Of a stretch of DNA of 64,000 nt, positions 54,164-63,108 are shown piece after piece. Source of the DNA: Acidobacteriota bacterium (GTDB lineage Bacteria; Acidobacteriota; Terriglobia; Bryobacterales; Bryobacteraceae); contig JAPKZB010000086.1 in NCBI GenBank assembly GCA_026393985.1, positions 1 to 64,000 of the forward strand, in the 5' to 3' direction. How positions within the stretch are numbered: position 1 is the first letter of the stretch; every line of letters begins with the position of its first letter. Under the pieces are notes generated by a model, which worked only from the letters and a program-made list of their open reading frames with translations, was not told the origin of the DNA and ran no database searches. The position numbers and the translations under genes are program-made.

Positions 54164-54835
54164 ATGCGACCCTTTCTTCTGCTCTGCCTCGCCGTGGCCG
54201 GCCTCAGCGCCGCCGAAACGCTCGATCAGGTCCGCGCACGGATGGATAGCGCGGCGAATGCCTTTGTTTCGCTCACCGCCGATGTCGAGAAGGTCACCTA
54301 CACTGCCGTGATCCGCGATAGGCAGACCGAATCGGGCACGTTTACCCTCAAAAAGGTAAAGGCCGGGGATCTGCGCGTGCGCATGGAGATCACCAAGCCC
54401 AACGTGAAGTCGATTGCGCTCAGCCGCAGCAAGTATGAGATGTACCTGCCGAACATCAAGACCGTGCAGGAGTTTGACCTCGGCAAGTACCGGAGCCTGG
54501 TGGATCAGTTTCTGCTGCTGGGCTTTGGCACGCCGACGCGGGAGCTGCTCAAAAGCTACGACATGAAAGTGCTGGGGGCGGAGACGCTCAATGGCAAAGC
54601 CACCACTCGAATTGAGCTGGTGCCGAAGGCGGCCGCGGTGCGCGAGCACCTGAAGCGCGTGGAGATGTGGATTCCAGCCAACGACGGCAACCCGGTGCAG
54701 CAGAAGTTCTACCAGCCGAGCGGCGACTATTTTTCGTCCGTCTACACGAATGTGAAGGTGAATCCTACCGTCGCGGACGCCGACCTGGCGCTGAATCTGC
54801 CCAAGGGCACCAAGCGCGAATTCCCGCAGAAGTAA
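54164..54835 (+). CDS. lolA: LolA-like outer-membrane lipoprotein carrier protein
   Basis: This 223-residue periplasmic protein starts with a signal peptide (MRPFLLLCLAVAGLSAAE) and shows the LolA-type fold: an N-terminal helix (TLDQVRARMDSAANAFVSLTADV) and strands ending in a beta-rich C-terminus. It would carry lipoproteins from the inner to the outer membrane. A GTG three codons upstream is an alternative start; GGAGG lies too far away to decide. No lolB or lolCDE is adjacent. Confidence 0.8.
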   Translation: MRPFLLLCLAVAGLSAAETLDQVRARMDSAANAFVSLTADVEKVTYTAVIRDRQTESGTFTLKKVKAGDLRVRMEITKPNVKSIALSRSKYEMYLPNIKTVQEFDLGKYRSLVDQFLLLGFGTPTRELLKSYDMKVLGAETLNGKATTRIELVPKAAAVREHLKRVEMWIPANDGNPVQQKFYQPSGDYFSSVYTNVKVNPTVADADLALNLPKGTKREFPQK

Positions 54836-54880
54836 GCCGCCCCTTGCGGGAGTGCGGCCCGGGAAGGTACCGTTTGATAT

Positions 54881-55444
54881 ATGAATCGACGGCGTTTGCT
54901 GCAAGCCCTAGCAGCCACCCCAGCGCTGCTGCCGGCGCAGCAGATCAACCCTTCGCCTGACGAAAGCGCAGTCTTGAAGACCGACTCGCCGGATGCGGCG
55001 GGCGAACCCGTCCGGCGGTTCTTCACAGCGGCGCAGTTTGCCACGCTGGGGGCGCTGGCTGACCGGATGGCGCCTTCGATGGCGGGCCGACCGGGGGCCA
55101 AAGAGGCCGAGACGGCTGCATTTTTAGATTTTCTTCTCGCCAGTTCGCCGCGGAGCCGCCAGACGCTCTACCAGCGGGGCCTCGATGGGCTCGACCGCGC
55201 GGCCCGCGCCCGGCATCAGAAGGGTTTTGCGGAGTTGGGCGGCGCCGAGGCCGACGCGCTCCTGGCGCCGCTCAAAACGAAGTGGACCTACGCTCCGCCG
55301 GCCGACCCGCAGGCTGCCTTTTTGCGAGCTGCCAAGGCCGATATTCTGCGGGCCACCGCCAACTCGCGCGCCATGGCCGAGGCCAACGCGGCGGGCCGCC
55401 GCCGGGCCACCGGCTTGAATCCGTACTGGCATGTGATCGATTAG
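54881..55444 (+). CDS. Gluconate 2-dehydrogenase subunit 3-like protein
   Basis: This 187-residue protein has a Tat-like N-terminus ([19 protein letters not shown]) and the subunit 3 layout ([20 protein letters not shown], then a helical body). In membrane-bound sugar and polyol dehydrogenases this subunit escorts the GMC flavoprotein through Tat export. It is followed 13 nt later by the GMC gene. Confidence 0.85.
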   Translation: MNRRRLLQALAATPALLPAQQINPSPDESAVLKTDSPDAAGEPVRRFFTAAQFATLGALADRMAPSMAGRPGAKEAETAAFLDFLLASSPRSRQTLYQRGLDGLDRAARARHQKGFAELGGAEADALLAPLKTKWTYAPPADPQAAFLRAAKADILRATANSRAMAEANAAGRRRATGLNPYWHVID

Positions 55445-55457
55445 CGAAACGAACCCA

Positions 55458-57050
55458 ATGGCAAATTTTGACCACGATGTCGTAATTATCGGCTCCGGCG
55501 CCTCGGGCGGCATGGCCGCGTATGTGCTGGCGCAGGCCGGGGTGAAGTGCCTGATGCTCGAAGCCGGCCCGATGGTGGACTTCACGCGCCACCGCTCGCT
55601 GAAGGCCGTTTATGATCTGCCGTTCCGTGGTTTTGGCGAACCGGGGCGCTTTCCGCACATTACGCAGGCTTCGGAGTTTGACGCCAACCTGTGGATTGAC
55701 GAGAAGAAGAACCCGTATACGCATCCGGAGAACGATCCCTACTACTGGGTGCGCATTCGCCTCGTAGGCGGCAAGACGCTGCGCTGGGGACGGGCCTCCT
55801 GGCGGCTGTCCGACTACGAGTTTAAGTGCAAGGATCACGACGGTTGGGGCGAGAACTGGCCGCTTTCGCTGGCTGATCTGGCGCCGTTCTACGACCGCGT
55901 CGAGCCGCTGCTCCGCGTCTCGGGCCGCAATGAGGGCTGGGCGCAGATGCCGGATGGTAAACTGCTCGCCGATGAGTCGGTGGACTCGTTGAGTATTCAG
56001 CGCTTCAACGCGAGCGCGAAGAAACTGGGCGTGCCGACGACCAAGCCGCGACGGGCGACCGGGACGCTGGCGAGTTCCGTGAATCTGCTGCTGCCGGTGG
56101 CGCAGGCGACCGGCAATCTGAAGATTGTGCCGAACGCCGTTGTGCGGGAGGTGGGCCTGGACCCGAAGACGGGTCTGGTCAACGCGGTCCACTACATTGA
56201 CCGGCGGTCCAAGCGCGAGTACACGGTGCCGGCCAAGGTGTTGCTGTTGGGTGCTTCGACGCTCGAATCGACCCGGCTGCTGTTGAACAGCAGGAGCCGG
56301 CAGTTTCCGGCGGGGCTGGCGAATTCGAGCGGGGTGCTGGGGCGCTATCTTTTCGACCAGTTTTATGTCAAGAACACGGTGACGGCGCTGGTGCCGGAGG
56401 CGCGGGGCGGCAAAGGCCCGCGGCATCTGATGGGCGGGGCCGGTTACGTGCCGCGGTTCACTAACCTCAAGCCGGGCAAGCCGGACAAGAAGTATTTGCG
56501 GGGTTGGGCGTGGGACTTCGGCAGCGGGGGGACGCCTTCGCCGGAGCTGTTTCCGCAGTGGGGGGCCGAGTTGGCGCAGACGATGGCCGAGGTGCAGGGC
56601 GCGGGTTTTGCCATGACCACCATGGGGGAGAGTCTGCCGCGGTTTGAACACCGCATCACCATCCACCCGACCTTGCGGGACGATTGGGGCATTCCGGCGC
56701 CGCACATCGAACAGCGCTACACGGAAAACGAACACAACATGGCCAGGGACGCCATGGAGACCGGCGTTGCCTTATGCGAAGGGGCCGGTTTTGAAGTGCT
56801 GGCGGCGCACGCGCAGATGGTGCCGCCGGGCGAGTCGATCCATGAGCTCGGCACCTGCCGGATGGGAGCAGACCCGAAGAAGTCCGTGCTGAACGCCTAT
56901 AATCAGGCGCACGACGTGCGGAACCTGTTTGTGCTCGATGGCAGCGCGTTTCCAAGCGGCGGAGTGCAGAATCCGACCCTGACGATTATGGCGCTGACCA
57001 TGCGGGCGAGCGAGTACCTCATCGAGCAGAAAAAACAGGGCAAAATATAA
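55458..57050 (+). CDS. GMC family FAD-dependent oxidoreductase
   Basis: This 530-residue flavoprotein has the FAD site [21 protein letters not shown] and [22 protein letters not shown] in the middle, and the GMC C-terminus HELGTCRMG then [21 protein letters not shown]. It would oxidise an alcohol or sugar in the periplasm. The order subunit 3, GMC, cytochrome c forms a three-part dehydrogenase. Confidence 0.92.
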   Translation: MANFDHDVVIIGSGASGGMAAYVLAQAGVKCLMLEAGPMVDFTRHRSLKAVYDLPFRGFGEPGRFPHITQASEFDANLWIDEKKNPYTHPENDPYYWVRIRLVGGKTLRWGRASWRLSDYEFKCKDHDGWGENWPLSLADLAPFYDRVEPLLRVSGRNEGWAQMPDGKLLADESVDSLSIQRFNASAKKLGVPTTKPRRATGTLASSVNLLLPVAQATGNLKIVPNAVVREVGLDPKTGLVNAVHYIDRRSKREYTVPAKVLLLGASTLESTRLLLNSRSRQFPAGLANSSGVLGRYLFDQFYVKNTVTALVPEARGGKGPRHLMGGAGYVPRFTNLKPGKPDKKYLRGWAWDFGSGGTPSPELFPQWGAELAQTMAEVQGAGFAMTTMGESLPRFEHRITIHPTLRDDWGIPAPHIEQRYTENEHNMARDAMETGVALCEGAGFEVLAAHAQMVPPGESIHELGTCRMGADPKKSVLNAYNQAHDVRNLFVLDGSAFPSGGVQNPTLTIMALTMRASEYLIEQKKQGKI

Positions 57051-57053
57051 AGT

Positions 57054-57551
57054 ATGCGGATTGTTGTCTTCTTCGCCGTTCTGGTGGCGGGTTTTCTACT
57101 GGTTGCCCAGGTTCCGGCGCCGGGGACGGCGCCCGTCCAGCCTATCCCCTACAGCCACGCGCTGCACGCCGGAAAATTGCAGTTAAAATGCGGGATGTGC
57201 CATGAAAACAAAGACCCGGGCGAGACCATGGGGCTGCCGGCGACGGCTAAGTGCATGACCTGTCACCAGGCGGTGAAGACGGATGCCGAGCCGATTCAAA
57301 AGCTGAAAAGCTACTTTGACAGCAAGCGGGACGTGCCCTGGGTGCGGGTGTATCAGATTCCGGGTTATGTCTACTTTTCGCATCGCGCGCATACCGAAGC
57401 GGGAGCGACCTGCCAGGAGTGTCATGGAACGGTGGCGACGAGTGAAGTTTTAAAGCGAGAAACCGATATATCTATGGGGGGCTGTATGACCTGCCACCGG
57501 CAGAAGAAAGCGCCTCTGAACTGTACTTTTTGTCACGACCATCAAAATTGA
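57054..57551 (+). CDS. Pentahaem c-type cytochrome
   Basis: This 165-residue protein has a signal or membrane anchor (VVFFAVLVAGFLLVAQ) and five CxxCH motifs: CGMCH, CMTCH, CQECH, CMTCH and CTFCH. Additional HAxH-type His residues (YSHALHAG, FSHRAHTEAG) could be distal haem ligands, as in cytochrome c7/c3-type proteins. It begins 3 nt after the GMC gene and likely accepts its electrons. Confidence 0.9.
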   Translation: MRIVVFFAVLVAGFLLVAQVPAPGTAPVQPIPYSHALHAGKLQLKCGMCHENKDPGETMGLPATAKCMTCHQAVKTDAEPIQKLKSYFDSKRDVPWVRVYQIPGYVYFSHRAHTEAGATCQECHGTVATSEVLKRETDISMGGCMTCHRQKKAPLNCTFCHDHQN

Positions 57552-57575
57552 GTTCACCTTCAGGCTCCGGTTCTC

Positions 57576-58583
57576 ATGATTCCTACTTCTTCCACTTTTG
57601 TTCTCGCCTCGCTCGCCATCTCCCTGCTCTGTTGGGGGACGTGGGCCAATACCCAGAAAGCTGCCGGGAAATGGCGCTTTGAACTGTATTATCTGGATTT
57701 CGCGCTGGGGACGCTGCTCGCGGCGTTATTGGGGGCGTTTACACTTGGTTCGATGGGCGACGGTTTTTCGTTTGAAGACAATCTGGCCATTACCGGCAAG
57801 CGGCAGATGGTGCTGGCGGCGGTCAGTGGGGTGATCTTCAACCTGGGAAACATGCTGCTGGCGGCCTCGGTGAGTCTGGCGGGGTTGGCCGTGGGTTTTC
57901 CTTTGGCGCTCGGGATGGCCATGATCGTCAGTGTGACCTGGGCTCTGGTGGTGAGTCCGGCGGGTTCGGTGGGTCTGCAGGCGGGCGGCTTGGGCGTTAT
58001 CTTCGCCTCCGTGCTTCTGGTGGCCTTGGCCCACCGGGGTCAGCGTCTGGAGGCGAGGGCGGGGAAGCGGCCAGACTCCGGATTGAAGGCGACCCTGCTG
58101 GCCGTTTTCGGGGGGACTCTGCTGGGCCTTTACCAGCCCACGCTATCCCAGAGCCGGACAGGCGATTTAGGCTTGGCGGCTTATGGCGCCACGGTATTTT
58201 TCTCCGTCGGCGTGCTGCTCAGCACGCTTTTGTTTAGCCTGTATTTTATGAACCTGCCGGTGCAGGGCGAGGCCGTGCCGCTCCGGCATTACTGGAAGAA
58301 ACCGCACGGCCAGCACGTTTGGGGGCTGGCGGGCGGTGCGTTGTGGGCTTTCGGGGCGTTAGCCTTGGCCATTGCGGGAAGCGCGGCGCCCGAATTCAAA
58401 GCCGGACCGGCCGTGACGCTCGCGATCCAGTACGGTAGTGGTTTGGTGGCCGCGCTTTGCGGGCTGCTGATCTGGAAAGAGTTTGCGGTGGCGTCGGGTG
58501 CGGTGCGGGTGCGCCTGATCCTGGGTTTGGTACTCTTTCTGGGCGGGGTACTATTGACTGCCTTTGGCCGCCAGACGGCGTAG
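57576..58583 (+). CDS. Ten-helix permease of the drug/metabolite transporter type
   Basis: This 335-residue protein is almost entirely hydrophobic, with about ten membrane helices. The motif pattern (LLCWGTWANTQKAAGKWRFELYYLD; GNMLLAASVSLAGLAVGFPLALGMAM) resembles the GRP/ureide permease-like branch of the DMT superfamily. The substrate is unknown; a sugar or nitrogen compound is plausible. It lies between the cytochrome gene and hfq. Confidence 0.75.
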   Translation: MIPTSSTFVLASLAISLLCWGTWANTQKAAGKWRFELYYLDFALGTLLAALLGAFTLGSMGDGFSFEDNLAITGKRQMVLAAVSGVIFNLGNMLLAASVSLAGLAVGFPLALGMAMIVSVTWALVVSPAGSVGLQAGGLGVIFASVLLVALAHRGQRLEARAGKRPDSGLKATLLAVFGGTLLGLYQPTLSQSRTGDLGLAAYGATVFFSVGVLLSTLLFSLYFMNLPVQGEAVPLRHYWKKPHGQHVWGLAGGALWAFGALALAIAGSAAPEFKAGPAVTLAIQYGSGLVAALCGLLIWKEFAVASGAVRVRLILGLVLFLGGVLLTAFGRQTA

Positions 58584-58621
58584 TCCCGGTCGACGGGGGC
58601 AATGGTACACTCAAGAAGATC

Positions 58622-58651
58622 GCCTCCTCGTTCACTTTTTGATTTGGAGGC
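58622..58651 (+). promoter_or_regulatory. Stem-loop in the hfq leader
   Basis: GCCTCC (58622-58627) pairs with GGAGGC (58646-58651) around an 18-nt AU-rich loop containing ACTTTTTG. It lies 33 bp before the hfq start. U-rich loops are typical Hfq contacts, so an autoregulatory leader is possible but unproven. Confidence 0.35.
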
Positions 58652-58683
58652 TCCCTGGCGTTAACGGGCACTAGGAAAAACCA

Positions 58684-58980
58684 ATGGATAAACTGGCGCA
58701 AAACATACAAGAAGCATTTCTAAACAACGCGCGCAAAGATAAGACCTTTCTCACCATCTACTTAATGAGTGGCGTAAAGCTCTCCGGCCGCATCAAGAGC
58801 TTTGACAAGTACTCGGTGGTGCTCGAATCGAACAATCAGGAACAGCTGATTTTTAAGCACGCCATCTCCACGGTTGTCGTGTCCCGGCCCATGCATTCCC
58901 ATAGTGCGGTGGCTGCCCTGTCCACTTCCCCCGGCCCGGGAGGCTTCCCTGGTATGCCCGCAGAGTCAGCCGAAGTTTGA
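58684..58980 (+). CDS. hfq: RNA chaperone Hfq
   Basis: This 98-residue Sm-like protein forms hexamers that bind small RNAs and mRNAs. Sm1 ([20 protein letters not shown]) and Sm2 ([13 protein letters not shown]) are clear, with the KH pair of Sm2 present. A Pro/Gly-rich tail replaces the long acidic tail of enterobacteria. AGGA lies 7 nt before the ATG. The gene overlaps hflX by TTGA, the usual hfq-hflX order. Confidence 0.95.
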   Translation: MDKLAQNIQEAFLNNARKDKTFLTIYLMSGVKLSGRIKSFDKYSVVLESNNQEQLIFKHAISTVVVSRPMHSHSAVAALSTSPGPGGFPGMPAESAEV

Positions 58981-60242
58981 GTCGAAATTTAGAAACGACG
59001 CAGTCCGGTCCGGAGAAGACGATTCTTGTAGGCGTCGAACTGCGCCGCCGGACCCAGCGGGGTTTCACGGCCGAAGAGTCGCTCGACGAGCTGCGCACGC
59101 TCACGGCGAGCGCGGGAGCGGAGATTGTGGACGTGTATACGCAGGTCCGCGATATGGCCGATCCCGCGCACCTGATTGGGGAAGGGAAGCTGGAGGAGTT
59201 GGCGGCTGCCGTGGCGGCCACGCAGGCGGATCTGGTTGTTTTTGACAACGAACTGACGCCAACGCAGCTGCGGAACATCGAAAAGCGGTTGGACACGCGC
59301 GTCGTGGACCGGACGCAGCTGATTCTGGACATTTTCGCCAAACGGGCTCGGACGCGCGAAGGCCAACTGCAGGTGGAACTTGCGCAGTTGCGGTACCTGC
59401 TGCCGCGGTTGACGGGTAAGGGAGTGGCGATGTCGCGCCTTGGCGGCGGCATCGGGACGCGGGGACCGGGCGAGACGAAACTCGAAGTGGACCGCCGCAA
59501 GATTGGGCTGCGCATCTCCAAGATTGAGAAGAGTCTGGAGACGGTACGGGGAACTCGGTTGATTCCACGCAGCCAGCGGCAGAGCGTGCCGCTGGCGACC
59601 GTAGCGCTGGTGGGCTATACCAACGCGGGTAAGTCCACGCTTTTCAACCGGTTGACGCAGGCTGGGGTGATTGCCGATGCGCGGATGTTCGCCACGCTCG
59701 ATCCCACGGTGCGGGCCGTGCAGTTGCCCTCGCGCCGGAAGGTGCTGCTGAGCGATACGGTCGGTTTTATTCGGAATCTGCCCACGACTCTGGTCCGGGC
59801 CTTCCGGGCCACTCTCGAAGAGGTCGTAGAAGCCGCACTGCTCGTGCATGTGGTGGACTCGACGGCCGAGGCGGCGCAGCAGCAGATGGCCCACGTGCAG
59901 GCCGTGCTCGAAGAGATTAAAGCGCACGAGACCCCGCAGATTCTGGTCTGGAATAAGCAAGACCGCGAAGGTTCGGCGCAACTGCCCGAGGGAGCGGTGG
60001 GGGTTTCGGCGGTGACCGGCGCCGGGGTGGGGCAGTTGCTCGACCGGATTGATGCGGCGCTGACGCTGGACCCGGTGGCGCCGTGCGTGCTGCGGATTCC
60101 GGCCTCGGACGGCAGTGCCTTGCACCTGTTGCATGAGACCAGCCGCGTGCTCTCGAAAACCTACGACGGCGATACGCTGGTGATTGAGGCCGTGGCCCCA
60201 GAGTCGGCCCGCCGCCGCTTGGCTGGTTACGTAGCCGGGTAG
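58977..60242 (+). CDS. hflX: Ribosome-associated GTPase HflX
   Basis: This 421-residue GTPase rescues stalled ribosomes. The N-terminal HflX domain ([51 protein letters not shown]) is followed by G1 [10 protein letters not shown]3 DTVGFI and G4 NKQD. The start is TTG inside the hfq stop (TTGA), which gives coupled translation. Confidence 0.95.
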   Translation: MSRNLETTQSGPEKTILVGVELRRRTQRGFTAEESLDELRTLTASAGAEIVDVYTQVRDMADPAHLIGEGKLEELAAAVAATQADLVVFDNELTPTQLRNIEKRLDTRVVDRTQLILDIFAKRARTREGQLQVELAQLRYLLPRLTGKGVAMSRLGGGIGTRGPGETKLEVDRRKIGLRISKIEKSLETVRGTRLIPRSQRQSVPLATVALVGYTNAGKSTLFNRLTQAGVIADARMFATLDPTVRAVQLPSRRKVLLSDTVGFIRNLPTTLVRAFRATLEEVVEAALLVHVVDSTAEAAQQQMAHVQAVLEEIKAHETPQILVWNKQDREGSAQLPEGAVGVSAVTGAGVGQLLDRIDAALTLDPVAPCVLRIPASDGSALHLLHETSRVLSKTYDGDTLVIEAVAPESARRRLAGYVAG

Positions 60243-60277
60243 CGTATCCCCGGCCGGGCTATAGTGGTTAGAACGGG

Positions 60278-60976
60278 ATGAATCTTCCCAACCTGCTGAC
60301 GATTCTTCGCATCTTTTTCGTGCCGCTGCTGGTCGCGGCACTGGTGCAGGAGGACCTGCGCATCCATTTTTTCGGCCTCCCGGTGGCCCAGGAATACCTG
60401 GCGCTGGCGACATTTCTGGCTGCGGCGCTGACCGATCTGCTGGACGGTTACCTCGCCCGCCGGTGGAAACAGGTAACGACGGTGGGGACGCTGCTCGACC
60501 CGGTAGCCGATAAGCTGCTGATTTCCGCCGCGCTGATTTCGCTCGTGCAGATCCGGCTGATTCCCGGCTGGCTGGCGATTCTGATTATTGCTCGCGAGTT
60601 TGCCGTGTCCGGTCTGCGGTCGATCGCCTCGGCTGAAGGCTACACGATTCAGGCCTCCGATCTGGGCAAAACGAAGATGGCGACGCAGGTGATTGCGATC
60701 TCGCTGATGCTGGTCTCGATCCGGTACAAGGAGTGGTACGGCTTTGCGATGCTGTGGATGTACGGCGTTGTCTTCTTCGCGCTGGTGAGCGCCATTCAGT
60801 ATTTCGTCAAGTTCTGGCAGCATGTTGACGGGCAGACCAAGCAGCGGCGCCGGCGCGAATTGATTACGCTTGAGCGTCACGAGAAGGTTGAGCGGCGGCG
60901 GCAGCGGCGGCAGAGCCGGATTAAGGCGCCAGATAGTCCGTCCGGCCCCCATCGACCGCCAACACCTGCCCGGTAA
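60278..60976 (+). CDS. pgsA: CDP-diacylglycerol-glycerol-3-phosphate 3-phosphatidyltransferase
   Basis: This 232-residue membrane enzyme makes phosphatidylglycerophosphate. The CDP-alcohol transferase motif is complete: DLLDGYLARRWKQVTTVGTLLDPVADK, with all Asp residues. About four or five membrane helices follow. A strongly basic extension of about 50 residues at the C-terminus is unusual, and its last 56 bp overlap the convergent SDR gene. Confidence 0.92.
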   Translation: MNLPNLLTILRIFFVPLLVAALVQEDLRIHFFGLPVAQEYLALATFLAAALTDLLDGYLARRWKQVTTVGTLLDPVADKLLISAALISLVQIRLIPGWLAILIIAREFAVSGLRSIASAEGYTIQASDLGKTKMATQVIAISLMLVSIRYKEWYGFAMLWMYGVVFFALVSAIQYFVKFWQHVDGQTKQRRRRELITLERHEKVERRRQRRQSRIKAPDSPSGPHRPPTPAR

Positions 60977-61682
60977 GAAAGCCGGCCTGTTCGCTTGCCA
61001 GAAAGGCAATCGCATGGGCGATATCGTCCGGCGTGCCCACGCGGCGGACCATGGCCTTGGCGGCCATCGTGGCCAGAAGTTGTTCGGCCTCGGCGGGGGT
61101 GCGTCCCGCGTGGACCATGTCGGTACTGATGAAGCCGGGCGCGACGGCGTTGACGGTGATACCGTGCGGGCCGAGGTCAAGGGCAAAGCGTTTGGTGAGC
61201 GCGATGACGGCCGCCTTGGTGGCGGCGTAAAACGTGGTGCCGGGCATTGCGGTGCCGAAGGCTGCAATGGAGGTGAGATTGATGATGCGGCCGAAGCCGC
61301 CGGCCTGCATGCCGGGGACAATGGCGCGGGTGACGTGGACGAGGCCATCGACGTTGACGCGGCGCATGGGCTCCATCCGCGTGAAGTCAAAGTCGGCGAG
61401 GTCGCCGCGGTGCAGAATACCGGCGTTGTTGACGAGGATGGTAACCGGTCCGAGGCGGGCGTTGATTTCGGCTGCCATCGCCGGGGCGCAGGCAGGATCG
61501 CCAATGTCGCCCTGCACGGCAATTGCCCGGCCGCCGGCGCGGACAATCTCCTCCACGGCTTGTCTGGCCGCCTCAGCGTTTTCGCGGTAGTTGAGCGCCA
61601 CGGCATTCCCGTCAAGCGCCAGGCGCAGGGCGGTCGCCCGGCCGATGCCCCGGGATGCGCCGGTGACGAGAGCGACGGCCAA
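60921..61682 (-). CDS. Short-chain dehydrogenase/reductase, FabG-like
   Basis: This 253-residue NAD(P)-dependent reductase has TGASRGIGRA, NNAGILHRGDL, the Ser in NLTSIAAFG and Y-x-x-x-K in FYAATKAAV, plus the late PGFISTDM and LAVDGGRTD. A role in 3-oxoacyl reduction is plausible but not certain. The start is TTG, 2 nt after the clpS stop, so clpS and this gene are co-transcribed. Confidence 0.88.
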   Translation of the reverse strand: MAVALVTGASRGIGRATALRLALDGNAVALNYRENAEAARQAVEEIVRAGGRAIAVQGDIGDPACAPAMAAEINARLGPVTILVNNAGILHRGDLADFDFTRMEPMRRVNVDGLVHVTRAIVPGMQAGGFGRIINLTSIAAFGTAMPGTTFYAATKAAVIALTKRFALDLGPHGITVNAVAPGFISTDMVHAGRTPAEAEQLLATMAAKAMVRRVGTPDDIAHAIAFLASEQAGFLTGQVLAVDGGRTDYLAP

Positions 61683-61684
61683 GG

Positions 61685-62026
61685 CTACTCGGCTCCGTGG
61701 GTGGCCGGTTCGACCACGGCGGTCATCGAGCCCTTCGAGATGGCCATCCGCGGGTCGGCGCCGTAGCCGTGGATCATCTCCCGGGCGACGGTGGCCTCTT
61801 CGATCTCGCCGGTCAAAACGATGGTGCGGCCGAGGGTGTCTACCTCAACAGTGTGGCGCACGGCACGGGCTTCGCTTAACGAAAACAGGCGCATCAGCAT
61901 CTCGATGACGTAGTCGTAGGTATGCTCGTCGTCATCGAGCAGTACAACGTTATAGAGCTTGGCGTGTTCCGCGCCGGTCTCCTCTCCCGTCTCCCATTCG
62001 GTGAAGGTTTTCGTGGCTGTGGACAT
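61685..62026 (-). CDS. clpS: ATP-dependent Clp protease adaptor ClpS
   Basis: This 113-residue protein delivers N-degron substrates to ClpAP. The family core YNVVLLDDDEHTYDYVIEML is clear; the second position after VVL holds D instead of N, a known variant. An extended N-terminal tail of about 25 residues precedes it. No clpA is adjacent. Confidence 0.9.
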   Translation of the reverse strand: MSTATKTFTEWETGEETGAEHAKLYNVVLLDDDEHTYDYVIEMLMRLFSLSEARAVRHTVEVDTLGRTIVLTGEIEEATVAREMIHGYGADPRMAISKGSMTAVVEPATHGAE

Positions 62027-62045
62027 AGAAAATGCGCTGCCGCTA

Positions 62046-62231
62046 CTAGCCGTGACCGAGTTTCATGAGCCAGCCCAGGCCGAAGATGGTGCCGATGAAA
62101 CGGGCAAAGCAGAGCACGCCGTACTGAAGGCGCTCTTTGTCGGTCTTCCTGGTTACCACGCCCAGCACTACAGAGATAAGCAACGCCATGAGAATGGCTG
62201 TTTCGAGATGGGAAAGCGCAATTTTCGGCAT
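62046..62231 (-). CDS. Small membrane protein (61 aa), unknown function
   Basis: This 61-residue protein begins MPKIALSHLETAILMALLIS, with one membrane helix (about 11-27) and a second hydrophobic stretch near the C-terminus (FARFIGTIFGLGWLMKLG). The longer open frame upstream lies over the next gene and is discarded. It starts 5 nt after the neighbouring membrane protein gene stops, so they are likely co-transcribed. Confidence 0.6.
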   Translation of the reverse strand: MPKIALSHLETAILMALLISVVLGVVTRKTDKERLQYGVLCFARFIGTIFGLGWLMKLGHG

Positions 62232-62236
62232 GCGAT

Positions 62237-62665
62237 TCAGTCCTTCTTGCCCGTGGCAATCTCGTAGGCGTCGACCAGCGCGAGCACGTTCAACAATCCG
62301 GCACCGGCCAGGAATTTGGTCCCGTAATCGTGAACGTGTCCGGCGACGTCGGTTTGATCGTAGCCCAGCCAAGTAGCAAGAAAGTAGGGAAGCCCGACCA
62401 TTTTGTTGGCAAAGTTGCCGCCGGTGTAAATCAGAGTCGTGAGCAGGTCGCCGGTTTGCGGTTCAAAGAACGCTCCCCGCATCATCAGTCCGACCACGAA
62501 GCAGATGAGGATAGAGACCCCTAGCAGCAGGCCCCGCTGTTTGCGGCCCAGGTAGACGTGCCCGGCGCCGGGGATGAGCCAGCCCACCAGAACCGGGGCG
62601 ACCCACTGCATCAGCGGAACTTTTTTTTGCGGATTGAGGGCGGCGGCTACGGTCTTATCTGCCAT
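62237..62665 (-). CDS. Small polytopic membrane protein, TM2-like
   Basis: This 142-residue protein has at least three hydrophobic segments (WVAPVLVGWLIPGAGHVYLG; GLLLGVSILICFVVGLMMRG; FLAGAGLLNVLALVDAYEIATG). The PGAGHVYLGRKQRG segment resembles TM2-domain proteins. AAGGG lies about 11 nt before the ATG. No function can be given. Confidence 0.7.
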   Translation of the reverse strand: MADKTVAAALNPQKKVPLMQWVAPVLVGWLIPGAGHVYLGRKQRGLLLGVSILICFVVGLMMRGAFFEPQTGDLLTTLIYTGGNFANKMVGLPYFLATWLGYDQTDVAGHVHDYGTKFLAGAGLLNVLALVDAYEIATGKKD

Positions 62666-62716
62666 GGAAGATATCCCTTAATTCTGACATATCCGAAACG
62701 TAGCCGCGCCGGCGGA

Positions 62717-63034
62717 CTACTTCTGTTTGGCGATGATCTTGTCTTTGATCTTGTCGTAAACGCCCTGGGGGACCCCGGCTTTCTTGACGATCTCGTCTTT
62801 GCCCTTATAAGGACGGTTGGCGATGATCTTCGCCGAGTAGGCGTCGCCAATACCGGGGATGGACTTGAGGGTGGCGGCATCGGCCGAATTGATGTCAATC
62901 AGTCCGGCGGCTTCGGCCTTGGCGGAGGCGGCCTTGGCGGAGGCGGCCTTCTTGGCCGGGGCCTGGCCGAAGCTGGGAGCGATGGCGACGCACAGGGCGA
63001 TCACCGTCAGGAGAAGAGATTTTCTGAGAACCAT
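62717..63034 (-). CDS. ComEA-like helix-hairpin-helix protein
   Basis: This 105-residue protein has a signal peptide (LLLTVIALCVAIAPSFGQ), a Lys/Ala linker and a ComEA-type HhH domain (IDINSADAATLKSIPGIGDAYSAKIIANRPYKGKDEI). Such proteins bind DNA in the periplasm during uptake, but many short versions have no proven role. It is divergent from the TPR gene. Confidence 0.85.
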   Translation of the reverse strand: MVLRKSLLLTVIALCVAIAPSFGQAPAKKAASAKAASAKAEAAGLIDINSADAATLKSIPGIGDAYSAKIIANRPYKGKDEIVKKAGVPQGVYDKIKDKIIAKQK

Positions 63035-63108
63035 AGGGCGTATTGTACGGGAAGTTGCCGGTTAGTTCACGAAAGATTCTTAACCCGCGCAGCCGCTACA
63101 CTGAAGTC

